Origin: Croceibacterium aestuarii
Lineage (GTDB): Bacteria; Pseudomonadota; Alphaproteobacteria; Sphingomonadales; Sphingomonadaceae
Direction: 5' to 3'
DNA length: 64,000 nt
Assembly: GCF_030657335.1 (NCBI RefSeq)
Contig: NZ_CP131039.1
Span: forward strand, 1,752,501-1,816,500
The notes under the pieces were generated by a model. The model worked only from the letters and a program-made list of their open reading frames with translations, did not search any database and had not been told where the DNA came from. The position numbers and the translations under genes are program-made. Below, in pieces: positions 45,273-54,095 of the stretch. Each line of letters begins with the position of its first letter. Position 1 is the stretch's first letter.

Positions 45273-46301
45273 GTGACTTCCACTGCCGCCGTCTCCGAAA
45301 AACTGCTCGAATGGTACGACCGCAGCGCGCGCAGCCTGCCGTGGCGCGTGCCCCCGGCCGGCGGCGCTGCCGATCCCTACCGGGTCTGGCTTTCCGAGGT
45401 CATGCTGCAGCAGACGACCACCGCGGCGGTCGCGCCGTATTTCGCGGCCTTCACCGAACGCTGGCCAAGCGTCGAGGCGCTCGCCGCCGCGCCGGAAGAG
45501 GACGTGATGGCCGCCTGGGCGGGCCTTGGCTACTACTCGCGGGCGCGAAACCTCGTGAAATGTGCGCGGCAAGTTTCGGAAATGGGCGGCTTTCCGCACA
45601 GCGAGGATGCGCTGCGTAAGCTGCCGGGGCTGGGCGCCTACACCGCCGCGGCGGTGGCGGCGATCGCCTTCGGCCAGCGCGCCGTCGTGGTCGATGCCAA
45701 CGTGGAGAGGGTCGTCGCGCGGCTCTTCGCGATCGGCGAACCGCTGCCCGGCGCACGCAAGGCGATCCGCGAACGGGCCGACGCGATCACGCCGGATCGA
45801 CGTTCGGGCGACTTCGCCCAGGCGATGATGGACCTCGGCGCCACGATCTGCACCGCGCGCGCTCCCAAATGCCTGCTCTGCCCGCTCAGCGCCGAGTGCG
45901 AGGGGCGCGCGACTGGCGACCCGGCGCGATTGCCGGTGAAGTCGGCGAAGAAGCCCAAGCCACAGCGCCAGGGCACCGCGTTCTGGATTGAGCGCGAGGG
46001 GCACGTCTGGCTTGTCCGGCGCCCCGGCAAGGGCATGCTTGGCGGGATGCGCGCGCTGCCCGACGATGGCTGGGCGGCCGGCGGCGATGGCTCTGGCGAG
46101 GCACCGATCCGCGGCTCTTGGCGTGCTGGCGGGGTGGTGCGCCACGGTTTCACCCATTTCGACCTCGAACTCGGGCTGGCAATCTATGCCGGCAAGAGCT
46201 TCGAAGCGCTGGGCGATGGCGAATGGTGGCCAGTCGCGCAAATCGAGGAGGCCGGGCTGCCGACCCTGTTCGCCAAGGCGGCGCGGTTGGCTTCGGCGTA
46301 G
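45273..46301 (+). CDS. mutY: A/G-specific adenine glycosylase MutY
   Basis: Removes adenine mispaired with 8-oxoguanine. The 342-aa protein has the HhH motif LPGLGAYTAAAVAAIAFG, the catalytic Asp in VVDANVERV and the [4Fe-4S] motif C-x6-C-x2-C-x5-C in CTARAPKCLLCPLSAEC. A NUDIX-like 8-oxoG recognition domain fills the C-terminus. The GTG at 45273 (VTSTAAVSEKLLEWYD) is chosen; upstream frame overlaps dciA on the opposite strand. Confidence 0.96.
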   Translation: MTSTAAVSEKLLEWYDRSARSLPWRVPPAGGAADPYRVWLSEVMLQQTTTAAVAPYFAAFTERWPSVEALAAAPEEDVMAAWAGLGYYSRARNLVKCARQVSEMGGFPHSEDALRKLPGLGAYTAAAVAAIAFGQRAVVVDANVERVVARLFAIGEPLPGARKAIRERADAITPDRRSGDFAQAMMDLGATICTARAPKCLLCPLSAECEGRATGDPARLPVKSAKKPKPQRQGTAFWIEREGHVWLVRRPGKGMLGGMRALPDDGWAAGGDGSGEAPIRGSWRAGGVVRHGFTHFDLELGLAIYAGKSFEALGDGEWWPVAQIEEAGLPTLFAKAARLASA

Positions 46302-46313
46302 GCGCGTGTCGCG

Positions 46314-46535
46314 CTAGATGATCCCTCCGCCGAGCATCAGCCGCACGACGGCGATGGCGAAGACGATGAGGCAAAAGTTGCGTCCGCCATTGCTGCTCGA
46401 CAGAGCGCCGAGGCCGATGCCGACGACGGCAATCGGGAGGACGAACCAGTTGCCCCAGCCGAGCAGCGGGATGGTCGAGGGGATGGCCAGCAGCAGCGCG
46501 ACGATCCCGGTGATGATCGAGAGCAGGTTGAGCAT
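46314..46535 (-). CDS. Small membrane protein of unknown function
   Basis: 73 aa, almost entirely hydrophobic: helix one MLNLLSIITGIVALLLAIPS, helix two WFVLPIAVVGIGLGAL and helix three FCLIVFAIAVVRLMLGG, separated by short loops with GWGN and SSSNGGRN. Likely a three-helix inner-membrane protein. No family assignment. Confidence 0.7.
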   Translation of the reverse strand: MLNLLSIITGIVALLLAIPSTIPLLGWGNWFVLPIAVVGIGLGALSSSNGGRNFCLIVFAIAVVRLMLGGGII

Positions 46536-46631
46536 GTGTCTTATATGGGCAACACAGCGCCCCCTTGCAAGGGCGTGGCGCGAGCCGGGGATTTGCCGCT
46601 AGGGAGGGCCCCGCAGCCAAGAGGAGTCGCG

Positions 46632-47918
46632 ATGCCCCCGTTCGATCTGACCCGCAGGCAATGGCTCGGCAGTGCCGCCGCACTGGGCACGGTGAGCGCC
46701 TTCGGTGCCCCGCTGCTGGCGGCGGATTCGCCCTGGCGCAATGTGGCGAAACTGATTTCGGACTACGTCGATCCGCACAAGGTCGCCAACATGGTGGTCG
46801 TGCTCGGGTTCGGGCAGGACGCGCCGACCGTGCTTGCCGGCGGCGTCGACACGCTCGGGCAGGCGCGCACGTCGGATGCCAGCAGCATTTATCGCATCTA
46901 TTCGATGACCAAGCCGATCACGGGCATGGCGGTGATGCAGCTGATCGACGAGGGCAAGCTCGGGCTCGACCAGCCGCTCTACGAAATCCTGCCCAGGTTC
47001 AAGCACATGCAGGTGCAGAAGGCCTACGATGGCCCGGTCACGCCCGACAACCTCGAACCGGCGAAGCGCGCGATCACGATTCGCCAGCTGCTGACGCACA
47101 CCGCCGGGCTCGGCTACGGCATCGTCCAGAGCGGGCCGATTGCCGAGGCGTTCAAGGCCCGCGGGGTGGTGCCGGGCCTCGTCACAAAGCTGCAGAACCT
47201 CCCGGTGTTCCGCGGCACCGCGGTGCACGGGCTCGACGTCTTCGCCGACCGGCTGGCCGAAATGCCGCTGGTCTACCAGCCGGGCGAGCACTGGTCGTAC
47301 TCGATGGCTGCGGACCTGCTCGGGCGGGTCATCGAAGTCGTCAGCGGCCAGCCGTTCGATGCTTTCCTGCGCGAACGGTTCTTCGATCCGCTGGCGATGG
47401 ACAGCACCTGGTTCCAGGTCCCCCGCGCCGAGGCGTCGCGGATGACCACCAGCTACCTGCTGGCCAAGGGCAACTTGCTACCGATCGACCTCGGTTCGGA
47501 TTCGATCTTCTTCGATCCTATCCCTTTCCCGATGGGCGGTTCGGGCCTCGCCTCGACCCCGCTCGACTACGACCGCTTCCTCGCCATGCTGCTGGGATAC
47601 GGAGAAACGCGGGGCAGGCGGGTTATGGGCGAGCTGGCGGTACGGGTCGGGACTTCCGATCTGCTGCCAGATACGCTGCTCGGGCAGGAGGACTACGGCA
47701 CCAAGTGGGGCTTCGGCGCGCTCGGCCGGGTCGGGCGCGGGATGCAGGAGGGCGTCTACGGCTGGGCGGGAGCGGCGGGCACGCTCGGCTTCGTCGACTT
47801 CAAGCGCGGCCTGCGCGCGGGGCTGTTCACCCAGTACATGCCCTCGTTCGAATACAACCTGCTCGACGAATTTCCTGCCGCGATCCTTGCCGACCTGGCG
47901 GCCCAGGGGCGCGCATGA
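46632..47918 (+). CDS. Beta-lactamase-fold serine hydrolase, Tat-exported
   Basis: 428 aa. The leader DLTRRQWLGSAAALGTVSAFG is a twin-arginine signal. The class C/esterase EstB-type core has the SxxK nucleophile at Ser91-Lys94 (IYSMTKPITGMAVM), a Tyr motif in HWSYSMAADLLG (Y-S-M rather than Y-x-N) and a C-terminal GWAGAAGTLGFVD in place of KTG. Such proteins are esterases, D-amino-peptidases or related hydrolases more often than true beta-lactamases. GAGGAG lies just before the ATG. nudC follows with a 4-bp overlap. Confidence 0.9.
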   Translation: MPPFDLTRRQWLGSAAALGTVSAFGAPLLAADSPWRNVAKLISDYVDPHKVANMVVVLGFGQDAPTVLAGGVDTLGQARTSDASSIYRIYSMTKPITGMAVMQLIDEGKLGLDQPLYEILPRFKHMQVQKAYDGPVTPDNLEPAKRAITIRQLLTHTAGLGYGIVQSGPIAEAFKARGVVPGLVTKLQNLPVFRGTAVHGLDVFADRLAEMPLVYQPGEHWSYSMAADLLGRVIEVVSGQPFDAFLRERFFDPLAMDSTWFQVPRAEASRMTTSYLLAKGNLLPIDLGSDSIFFDPIPFPMGGSGLASTPLDYDRFLAMLLGYGETRGRRVMGELAVRVGTSDLLPDTLLGQEDYGTKWGFGALGRVGRGMQEGVYGWAGAAGTLGFVDFKRGLRAGLFTQYMPSFEYNLLDEFPAAILADLAAQGRA

Positions 47919-48787
47919 GGCTTGCGTTCTCCGGGCACCCGCTCGACCGTGCCGACCATGTCCGCGCCGACCCCGAGCGTCTCGCTGCGCTGGCTGTGCC
48001 GGAGGCGAAGCTGCTCAAGCTCGACGGCCTCATCCCCCTGCGCGAGGGCGACCGCCTGCAGTGGACCACGCTGGCCGAAGCGGGCGAGGGCGCAGAGCTG
48101 GTGTTCCTCGGCCTGCTGGGCGGCGAGGCGTGCTTCGGCGCCGTGCCCGAAGGCGGCGATCCGGACCCGGCCTATGCCCGGCGCGAGACCTTTGCCGCGC
48201 TCGCCCACCTCGGGCTCGACGACCTCGCGCTCTACGGCGGGGCGCGCAGCCTGCTCGACTGGCACGCGCGGCACCGGTTCTGCGCCCAGTGCGGTGAGCC
48301 CACGCGTCTCGCCAAGGGCGGCTGGCAGCGCGATTGCCCGGCCTGCAAGGCGCAGCATTTCCCGCGCACCGATCCGGTCGCGATCATGCTGGTCGAGCAC
48401 GAGGGGCGTATCCTGCTCGGGCGCAACTCGCGCTTTCCAGAACGGCGCTATTCGGCGCTCGCCGGTTTCATCGAGCCGGGCGAAACGATCGAGGAAGCGG
48501 TCGCGCGCGAGGTGCTGGAAGAGGCGGGGGTGAAGGTGCGCGACGTGCAGTACGTGATGAACCAGCCGTGGCCCTTTCCGAGCCAGCTGATGATCGCCTG
48601 CCATTCCCACGCAGACGATGATACACTCGACATCGACACGACCGAGCTTGCCGATGCTCGCTGGTTCACCCGCGCCCAAGTGGCCGAGGCGTTCGAGAAG
48701 GGCGAGGACAGCCCGACATTCATCCCGCCACCCCCCATGGCGGTGGCATACCACCTGATGGCCTGGTGGCTGGAGAAAACCGCATGA
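47915..48787 (+). CDS. nudC: NADH pyrophosphatase / NAD-cap decapping enzyme NudC
   Basis: Hydrolyses NADH and removes NAD caps from RNA. The 290-aa protein has the zinc ribbon CAQCGEPTRLAKGGWQRDCPAC, the Nudix box GFIEPGETIEEAVAREVLEEAG and the NADH-specific QPWPFPSQLMIA. Its ATG lies inside the stop of the beta-lactamase-like gene, and its stop overlaps the next start (ATGA), so all three are coupled. Confidence 0.96.
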   Translation: MRLAFSGHPLDRADHVRADPERLAALAVPEAKLLKLDGLIPLREGDRLQWTTLAEAGEGAELVFLGLLGGEACFGAVPEGGDPDPAYARRETFAALAHLGLDDLALYGGARSLLDWHARHRFCAQCGEPTRLAKGGWQRDCPACKAQHFPRTDPVAIMLVEHEGRILLGRNSRFPERRYSALAGFIEPGETIEEAVAREVLEEAGVKVRDVQYVMNQPWPFPSQLMIACHSHADDDTLDIDTTELADARWFTRAQVAEAFEKGEDSPTFIPPPPMAVAYHLMAWWLEKTA

Positions 48788-49467
48788 GCGACAAACCGAA
48801 GGTGATGGTCGACATCTGGTCCGACGTGATGTGCCCGTGGTGCGCCATCGGCTACGCCCAGTTCGCCAAGGCGGTGAAGGCGCTCGACGGGGAGATCGAG
48901 GTCGAGGCGCGGTGGATGCCCTTCGAACTCAACCCCGACATGCCCCCGGAGGGCCGCAGCCAGGCCGAACACGTGGGCAAGGTCTACCAGCGCACGCCCG
49001 AACAGATCCGCGAGATGCAGCAGGGCATGGAAAAGCGCGCCGCGGAGGTGGGCTTCCCGATGCGCTTTACCGACGACGACGGCGAGCCGGCGATGATGTG
49101 GAACACCTTCGAGGCGCACAAGCTGCTGCGCTGGGCGCTGACCAGCGCCGGTCCGGAGGCGCAGACCCGGCTCAAGGTGGCGCTGCTCGAGGCACACTTC
49201 CAGCAGCACCGGCCGGTGGGCGAGCGCGAGACGCTGCTCGACATCGCCGAGCAACAGGGCTTCGACCGGGCCGCCGCCGCTGCCGCGCTCGACGATGAGG
49301 CGCTCGCCATCGCCACGCGGTTGGAGGAAAAGCGCGGCCTCGAAAGCGGGATCAATTCGGTCCCGAGCTTCGTCTTCGCCGGCCGCTACCTGGTCCCGGG
49401 CGCGCAGGAGCCCGAGGTCTTTGCTGCGACCATCAGGAAGGTTGCTGAGCTGGCCGAGACGGCCTGA
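48784..49467 (+). CDS. FrnE-like DsbA-family oxidoreductase
   Basis: 227 aa, cytoplasmic (no signal peptide). The active site Cys17-Pro-Trp-Cys20 (SDVMCPWCAIGY) with inserted helical domain and the cis-Pro loop SVPSFVFAGRYLVPGAQE place it in the FrnE/2-hydroxychromene isomerase-like branch. Likely a thiol oxidoreductase or a GST-like isomerase in redox stress. It follows nudC by ATGA overlap and overlaps the convergent aldolase-like gene by 35 bp. Confidence 0.9.
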   Translation: MSDKPKVMVDIWSDVMCPWCAIGYAQFAKAVKALDGEIEVEARWMPFELNPDMPPEGRSQAEHVGKVYQRTPEQIREMQQGMEKRAAEVGFPMRFTDDDGEPAMMWNTFEAHKLLRWALTSAGPEAQTRLKVALLEAHFQQHRPVGERETLLDIAEQQGFDRAAAAAALDDEALAIATRLEEKRGLESGINSVPSFVFAGRYLVPGAQEPEVFAATIRKVAELAETA

Positions 49468-50614
49468 ACGCCAGCAGCAAGTCGATGGCCGCCGCCAGTT
49501 CCTCGTCGCCGAGCGCGAGGCTGGCCGCGCCCATCGACAGTTCGGTGCCGGCCACGCCTTCGCTCACCGGCTTGAGCTTCCCGAACAGCCAGATGCCGGT
49601 CTCGCGCGCCACGTGATCGCGGGCGAGCAGCAGGTCCTCCACCTCGCCCTGCAGGCGGAGGTGGAACATGCTGGTGTGCGGAGGGTCGGGGAGGACGCCG
49701 ATGCACTCGTGGCCGCTGAACAGCGCGGCGACCTCGCGGGCGCGTCCGATCAGGCGGGGCATGCGTGCGAGGCAATCGCCGAGCCGCATGCGGGCGGAGA
49801 CGATATTGGCCACCGCGGTGTAGAGCGTGCCGCCCTGCCGCCGCTGCCACACCGCCGCCTCGTCGATGAAGTCTCGCGGCCCGAGCAGCATGGCGCCGGG
49901 CAGGGCGCCCACGTCCTTGTAGAACGAGACGTAGATCGAATCGAACAGCGCGGCGATCTCGGCCAGCGGGCGGCCATAGGCGGGCGCGGCCTGCCACACG
50001 CGCGCGCCGTCGAGGTGCAGCTTGATGCCATTCTCGCGGCACAATTGGCTCAGCTCGGCCAGGTCGTCCCACGAAGGGAGTTGGCCGCCGATCTCGCGTG
50101 CCGGCAATTCGATCAGCAGGCTGGCTATGCCGGTCTCGTGCGCCGCGCCGCCGGGTTCGAGCAGCGCCTCCACGTCGGCAGCCGTCGTCGGACGTGCCGG
50201 ATCGCCGACCAGGTGTGCGGTCAGCCCGTGCAGTTCGCGGTAGCCGTGTTCCTCGTGCAGCTCGAGGTGCGAGGTAGGGTGAAACGCGGTCACGGGGTTG
50301 CGGTCCCGATCGCTCCAGATCCGCAGCGCGATCGGCTGGGCCATGCAGCCCGAGGGCATGAACCGCGCGGCGGGCATGCCGAACAGCGCAGCGAGTTCGG
50401 CCTCGAAGTCTTCGACCAGCGCGCCGGTGCCATAGATGTCGGGTGCCAGACCGGGCTCGACCCCCAAATCCGTGACCGTGTCGCCGTGTTCGCGCAGCCA
50501 GGCGCAAACGGCCTCCAACTCGTCGGCCGGGTTGCTGGGGCCGTCGCCCTGGAGCCAACGGCTGCTGAGCCGCAGGCGGGCGCGTTCTTCTTCGAGCGGT
50601 TTGTCGATCGTCAT
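49433..50614 (-). CDS. Threonine aldolase/beta-eliminating lyase-family PLP enzyme
   Basis: 393 aa, fold type I. The PLP-binding elements are HLDGARVWQAAPAYG (Asp to pyridine N) and the Schiff-base Lys in SIYVSFYKDVGALPGAMLLG. These match the low-specificity threonine aldolase family (PF01212), which cleaves beta-hydroxy amino acids to glycine and an aldehyde. It is longer at the N-terminus than LtaE, so the substrate could differ. The start MTIDKPLEEERARLRL at 50614 is used. Confidence 0.85.
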   Translation of the reverse strand: MTIDKPLEEERARLRLSSRWLQGDGPSNPADELEAVCAWLREHGDTVTDLGVEPGLAPDIYGTGALVEDFEAELAALFGMPAARFMPSGCMAQPIALRIWSDRDRNPVTAFHPTSHLELHEEHGYRELHGLTAHLVGDPARPTTAADVEALLEPGGAAHETGIASLLIELPAREIGGQLPSWDDLAELSQLCRENGIKLHLDGARVWQAAPAYGRPLAEIAALFDSIYVSFYKDVGALPGAMLLGPRDFIDEAAVWQRRQGGTLYTAVANIVSARMRLGDCLARMPRLIGRAREVAALFSGHECIGVLPDPPHTSMFHLRLQGEVEDLLLARDHVARETGIWLFGKLKPVSEGVAGTELSMGAASLALGDEELAAAIDLLLAFRPSRPAQQPS

Positions 50615-50707
50615 GTCCGCGCCATTGCGGCCCGCCGCCGCCCTCCGCAAGCCTGACGACCGGGAGCAGGCCGGAACGGTCCTGCTCGAGGGGATGAACG
50701 CCCTTTG

Positions 50708-51151
50708 CTAGTCGGGCATGAGCCGGTTGGCCTTGCTGACGATAAAGGCGGTCGACCAGCTTATGAGGAGGAAGCCGATCAGCGCCTCGATCGCGCTCAT
50801 CAGGCGCCAGCTATCGGGGAAGTACTCGGCCGTTCTGCCCAGCGTGGTATAGGCCGACGCCGAGTAGTAAAGCGCTTCTTCGACGGTCTGCATCGCCCCG
50901 ATGGCAAGATAGAAGCCGGCGAAAGCGGCCACTTCCAGCGTATGCAGCAGGAGAAGAAACAGGCCCGAACCGCACATGAGCGCAAGGCCGTGCACGCCGA
51001 AGTGCAGTTCCTCGAGTCGCTCGCGGCGCAAACCCAGAAAGCGCGTTGCCGCCGTCAGACCGAGCGCATGGGTCACCGTCATCGCCAGCATCATCCCGGC
51101 TGCCGCGGCGAGTTGCTGACCCAGCGCGATGGACTGTACGTTTTCCTGCAT
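50708..51151 (-). CDS. Two-helix ion-channel-family protein
   Basis: 147 aa. Two to four hydrophobic helices with a pore-like region before the last helix: EALYYSASAYTTLGRTAEYFPDSWRLMSAIEALIGFLLISW. The TTLG in place of TVGYG makes potassium selectivity uncertain. The pattern matches the Ion_trans_2-type small channels common in alphaproteobacteria. The function is probably cation conductance across the inner membrane. Confidence 0.82.
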   Translation of the reverse strand: MQENVQSIALGQQLAAAAGMMLAMTVTHALGLTAATRFLGLRRERLEELHFGVHGLALMCGSGLFLLLLHTLEVAAFAGFYLAIGAMQTVEEALYYSASAYTTLGRTAEYFPDSWRLMSAIEALIGFLLISWSTAFIVSKANRLMPD

Positions 51152-51207
51152 TGCCGGAGACTAAACGCAGCCGTGCCGCGTTGTTCCGGGTGCTCCGCGG
51201 CGAAGGC

Positions 51208-51468
51208 TCAGCCGTTCTGCTTGCCGTTCCGAATCTTCTCGAAGGTCTTGTCCCCCTTGCGGGCGTCCTGCTCGGGATTGTCGCTGCCGACGGCGGTTTC
51301 GACCTCGTCGCCGGTGAGCTTGCCCTCGGCGCGCTTGAGGTCGGCACGCGTGCCGACGCGGCGATTGACCTCGCCGCCGCTGCGGCTCTGCTGTGCGCCG
51401 CCGAGCGACTGCTCCTGCATTTCGTCGATCAGTTCGTTGTCCGGGTGGCGCGATTGGCGTTCGGGCAT
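51208..51468 (-). CDS. Small hydrophilic protein of unknown function
   Basis: 86 aa, highly charged and likely disordered (DNELIDEMQEQSLGGAQQS, KRAEGKLTGDEVETAVGSDNPEQDARKG). No signal peptide or membrane segment. It resembles small hydrophilic hypotheticals often seen in sphingomonads. It lies 56 bp upstream of the channel gene on the same strand. Confidence 0.65.
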   Translation of the reverse strand: MPERQSRHPDNELIDEMQEQSLGGAQQSRSGGEVNRRVGTRADLKRAEGKLTGDEVETAVGSDNPEQDARKGDKTFEKIRNGKQNG

Positions 51469-51514
51469 GGCATGTCTCCTTTCCCGGTCAACGGGAGAGG
51501 GCAGGGCGATGTTC

Positions 51515-51907
51515 CTAGACCAGACCGAGTTTGTTGAGCTTGCCGAGAAGCTTGCCCGGGATCAGATCGCCCTGCTCCTCACCGGCGTCGAGATCGCGAG
51601 GGGCATCGGCGTCCTGGAGATAGCGCCAGCCCTGATGCGCGCGCTTGGGGCGCGGCTCGACCAGCCGCAGCTTGCCTTCGAGCCGGATCGTCCAGCGCCC
51701 GTCGGGCCGCTGCTCGAAACCGAGGATTTCGCAGCGCGCCACGAGCGCATGGTTCATGATCCAGTAGAGCGATCCGCCGATCATCTCCGCGTGCCGCTTG
51801 GGCAAGTAGCGGGTGGTCATGAGCGCCTCGTCGTCCGCCTCGACCCACTCGCGCAGCACCTCGATCGTCTTCGAGGTATAGGCGATCTTGGTCATGTGCA
51901 GCGGCAT
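51515..51907 (-). CDS. DUF1489-family protein
   Basis: 130 aa. The N-terminal MPLHMTKIAY and the later TRYLPKRHAEMIGGSLYWIMNHALVAR, GRWTIRLEGKLRLVEPRPKRAHQGWRYL match the alphaproteobacterial DUF1489 family, small soluble proteins of unknown role. The start at 51907 is chosen from the family pattern MPLH rather than the inner ATG at 51895. Confidence 0.85.
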   Translation of the reverse strand: MPLHMTKIAYTSKTIEVLREWVEADDEALMTTRYLPKRHAEMIGGSLYWIMNHALVARCEILGFEQRPDGRWTIRLEGKLRLVEPRPKRAHQGWRYLQDADAPRDLDAGEEQGDLIPGKLLGKLNKLGLV

Positions 51908-51954
51908 GGGGCCGAGATAGGGTTCCTCGGCCGCGCCGCAAGCGCGAGTTGTCC

Positions 51955-53232
51955 TCAGGCGAAGACGGGGTAGCAGAGCGCCTCGAGCTGTTCGACCACG
52001 TCGGATTCGCGGGTTTCCCGCTCGACCGCCTCGCCAAGTGCGCGCGCGCCTGCGGCGAAGGCGGGGTCGCCCAGCAAGGCGCCGATCGCCGCGGCGATCT
52101 CGCCGGTCCCGGCCGAAGGGGGCAGCATCATGCCGGCGCCGTGCGCGGCGATGCGCATGGCGTTGCCGTTCTGGTCGCGGCCGTGGGGGATCACCAGCAG
52201 CGGCAGCCTGTGCAGCAGCGCGCGGGCAACCGTGCCATGGCCGCCGTGGGTCACCACCAGCGCCGCTTCGCGCATCACCGCGCCGTGCGGGGCGCTGGGC
52301 ACCAGAGCGGTGTTGGCGGCGGGGGAGAGTTCCTCGGCGGCGATCGTCGGGCCGAGCGTCACCAGCACGCGGACCGGGAAGCTGGCAAGCGCGTCGATCA
52401 CCCACTGCAGCACGCCGACATGGTTCTGGAACGTCGTGCTGAAGCCGACGAGGACCAGCGGGCGAGCGTCGTCTTCGGGCCAGGGTGACTGCCATTGTTC
52501 GGTCCATGTCGCCTCGTCGAGCTGCGGGCCGACGTAGGTGAAATGGTCGCCTGTGTCGGCGGGGGCGAAGTCGAACGTGCGGCTGACGCCGAGCAGGGTC
52601 TTCCTGGCGACCAGGACCTGGTCCCACATGTTGCCGAGCGGGCGCAGGCCATAATGCGCGCGGGCGACGTTGAAGACCTGCGTGGCCTCGGCGAACGCCC
52701 GCATCATCTGCTCGAACAGGGGAGCCATCGCCGCCTGCTGATCTGCCGTCAGGGCCGGGCCCGCCGGGGGCGCCCCGGTTATCGGGAACATGATCGAATT
52801 GCAGGCGAGCACCGCGCAGGGCTGGCCGGCGACCTCGCAGCCGAGTTCGACGCCGAGGAGAAGTTCGCTGCCCACGACGAGGTCGGCAGGTTCGCGCCGC
52901 AGCTCGGCCAGGAGGTCTTCGGCGTAGTCGACCGCGCGGCCGGCGGTGACGTCCCTCAACACCTGTCCGAGCCCTTCGGCCGGGGTCGCGCCGGCCCAGT
53001 CGCGGACGATCTCGCTGTCGCGATGGCGGTCGGTGCGGCTGGGCGCGCGGGTCCAGGGAACGAAGCGCGCGCCGGTTCTCTCGCTTTCGGGGCGGTTGCA
53101 CGCGTCGCTCATCACGCGCACGTCGTGACCGGCATCGATGAGCTTGCGCGCGACGGTGAGAGCCGGGCCGACCGAGCCGCCGCCTTCCCAGGTGGTGACG
53201 AGGAACTTGCGGCGTGGATGGGGATCAAGCAT
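51955..53232 (-). CDS. GT1-family (UGT/MGT-like) glycosyltransferase with replaced catalytic His
   Basis: 425-aa GT-B enzyme. The donor-site motif is THGGHGTVARALLHRLPLLVIPHGRDQNGNAMRI, typical of GT1 (macrolide/flavonoid/carotenoid-type). The N-terminal loop reads WEGGGSVGPALTVARKLIDAGH; where GT1 enzymes such as OleD have GHVNP with the catalytic His, this protein has G-Ser20-V-G-P. Activity by another base, or loss of it, is possible. The gene overlaps the upstream tetR gene by 8 bp, so it is probably induced by the compound that the TetR senses. Confidence 0.88.
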   Translation of the reverse strand: MLDPHPRRKFLVTTWEGGGSVGPALTVARKLIDAGHDVRVMSDACNRPESERTGARFVPWTRAPSRTDRHRDSEIVRDWAGATPAEGLGQVLRDVTAGRAVDYAEDLLAELRREPADLVVGSELLLGVELGCEVAGQPCAVLACNSIMFPITGAPPAGPALTADQQAAMAPLFEQMMRAFAEATQVFNVARAHYGLRPLGNMWDQVLVARKTLLGVSRTFDFAPADTGDHFTYVGPQLDEATWTEQWQSPWPEDDARPLVLVGFSTTFQNHVGVLQWVIDALASFPVRVLVTLGPTIAAEELSPAANTALVPSAPHGAVMREAALVVTHGGHGTVARALLHRLPLLVIPHGRDQNGNAMRIAAHGAGMMLPPSAGTGEIAAAIGALLGDPAFAAGARALGEAVERETRESDVVEQLEALCYPVFA

Positions 53233-53866
53233 CGGTGTTCTCCGGTATACGGGCCTGGATCAGGGCCTGCGGGGTGGTGGCGAGCGCGGCCGCGGCCATT
53301 TCGAGCATGGCGCGGCGCAATTCGGCGAGACTGCGCTTCATGTCGACGCGCAGGAGCTTCCAGACATAGAGATCGAGCGCGATGACCAGGCGATCGTGCG
53401 CACGGCAGCGTGCGCCGGGCTCGAGGATAGCGAGCCACGGAGCGAAGACTGCGCCGACCCATTCGCGGTGTGTCGTCCGGCCTTCGTCGGTCATGCCCTT
53501 GATCTGCGGATAGCGATCTTCCTGCGCGAGCGCCCGCATCATGAGTTCGCCGTGCGCCTCGTATTCGGCAATGATCGCTTCCAGCGCGCGCCCTACGTCG
53601 CCGGACGGAAGCTGGCGCGCTGCCAGGATGTCGTCGCGCATGCGGTTGCGCGAGGCGTCGAGCAGGCCTTCCTTGCCGCCGAAACGGCGGATGACGGTCT
53701 GCACGCTGACCGCGGCATCGGCGGCGACGTCTTCGAGGCGGATTTCCTCGAACCAGCCGCCGCGCATGCGCGCAAGGAAGGCGGCGATGATGCGTTCGCC
53801 CGTCTGCTCCGCCGCTTTGGCGCGAGCGGTCTGGCGATAGGCGCGAGTGTCTGTCTGCTCATTCAT
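53225..53866 (-). CDS. TetR/AcrR-family transcriptional regulator
   Basis: 213 aa. The DNA-binding domain is GERIIAAFLARMRGGWFEEIRLEDVAADAAVSVQTVIRRFGGKEGLLDASR, followed by an effector domain with WVGAVFAPWLAILEPGARCRAHDRL. The start MNEQTDTRAYRQTAR at 53866 is used; upstream frame crosses the operator repeats. The regulator gene is first in an operon with the GT1 gene (8-bp overlap), with two ACTAACAT sites just upstream, so autoregulation is likely. Confidence 0.9.
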   Translation of the reverse strand: MNEQTDTRAYRQTARAKAAEQTGERIIAAFLARMRGGWFEEIRLEDVAADAAVSVQTVIRRFGGKEGLLDASRNRMRDDILAARQLPSGDVGRALEAIIAEYEAHGELMMRALAQEDRYPQIKGMTDEGRTTHREWVGAVFAPWLAILEPGARCRAHDRLVIALDLYVWKLLRVDMKRSLAELRRAMLEMAAAALATTPQALIQARIPENTDA

Positions 53867-53875
53867 GTGAGCCGT

Positions 53876-53932
53876 ACTAACATGAAATTTGAAAGGCGCA
53901 AGCTTTATGTTAGTCCAACTAACATCAAATTT
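53876..53932. promoter_or_regulatory. Tandem operator region upstream of the TetR-GT1 operon
   Basis: ACTAACATGAAATTT (53876-53890) and ACTAACATCAAATTT (53918-53932) are direct repeats differing at one base, 42 bp (about four helical turns) apart. The second copy is also half of a perfect inverted repeat ATGTTAGT-CCA-ACTAACAT (53907-53925). The first copy lies within 25 nt of the tetR start, where binding would block transcription or translation. Confidence 0.65.
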
Positions 53933-54095
53933 TTCGCGCACCCCGCTTTCCTACAACCCCGCCGATGTGCCAGCGGGGTTTCACATGACCGAAAGCACGC
54001 TGAATTTCTGGGAGACGAGGCGCATCGCGGCGGCGCTTGCGCAGCGCGAATTTTTTGCCTCTGGACCGTGTAACAGCCGGTCCATGTCTGTCACC

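Noticed and set aside
53955-53980. AACCCCGC/GCGGGGTT stem between mgtE and tetR as an mgtE terminator
   Set aside because: The stem is perfect but lies about 115 bp beyond the mgtE stop and no T-run follows on the minus strand; left unassigned.
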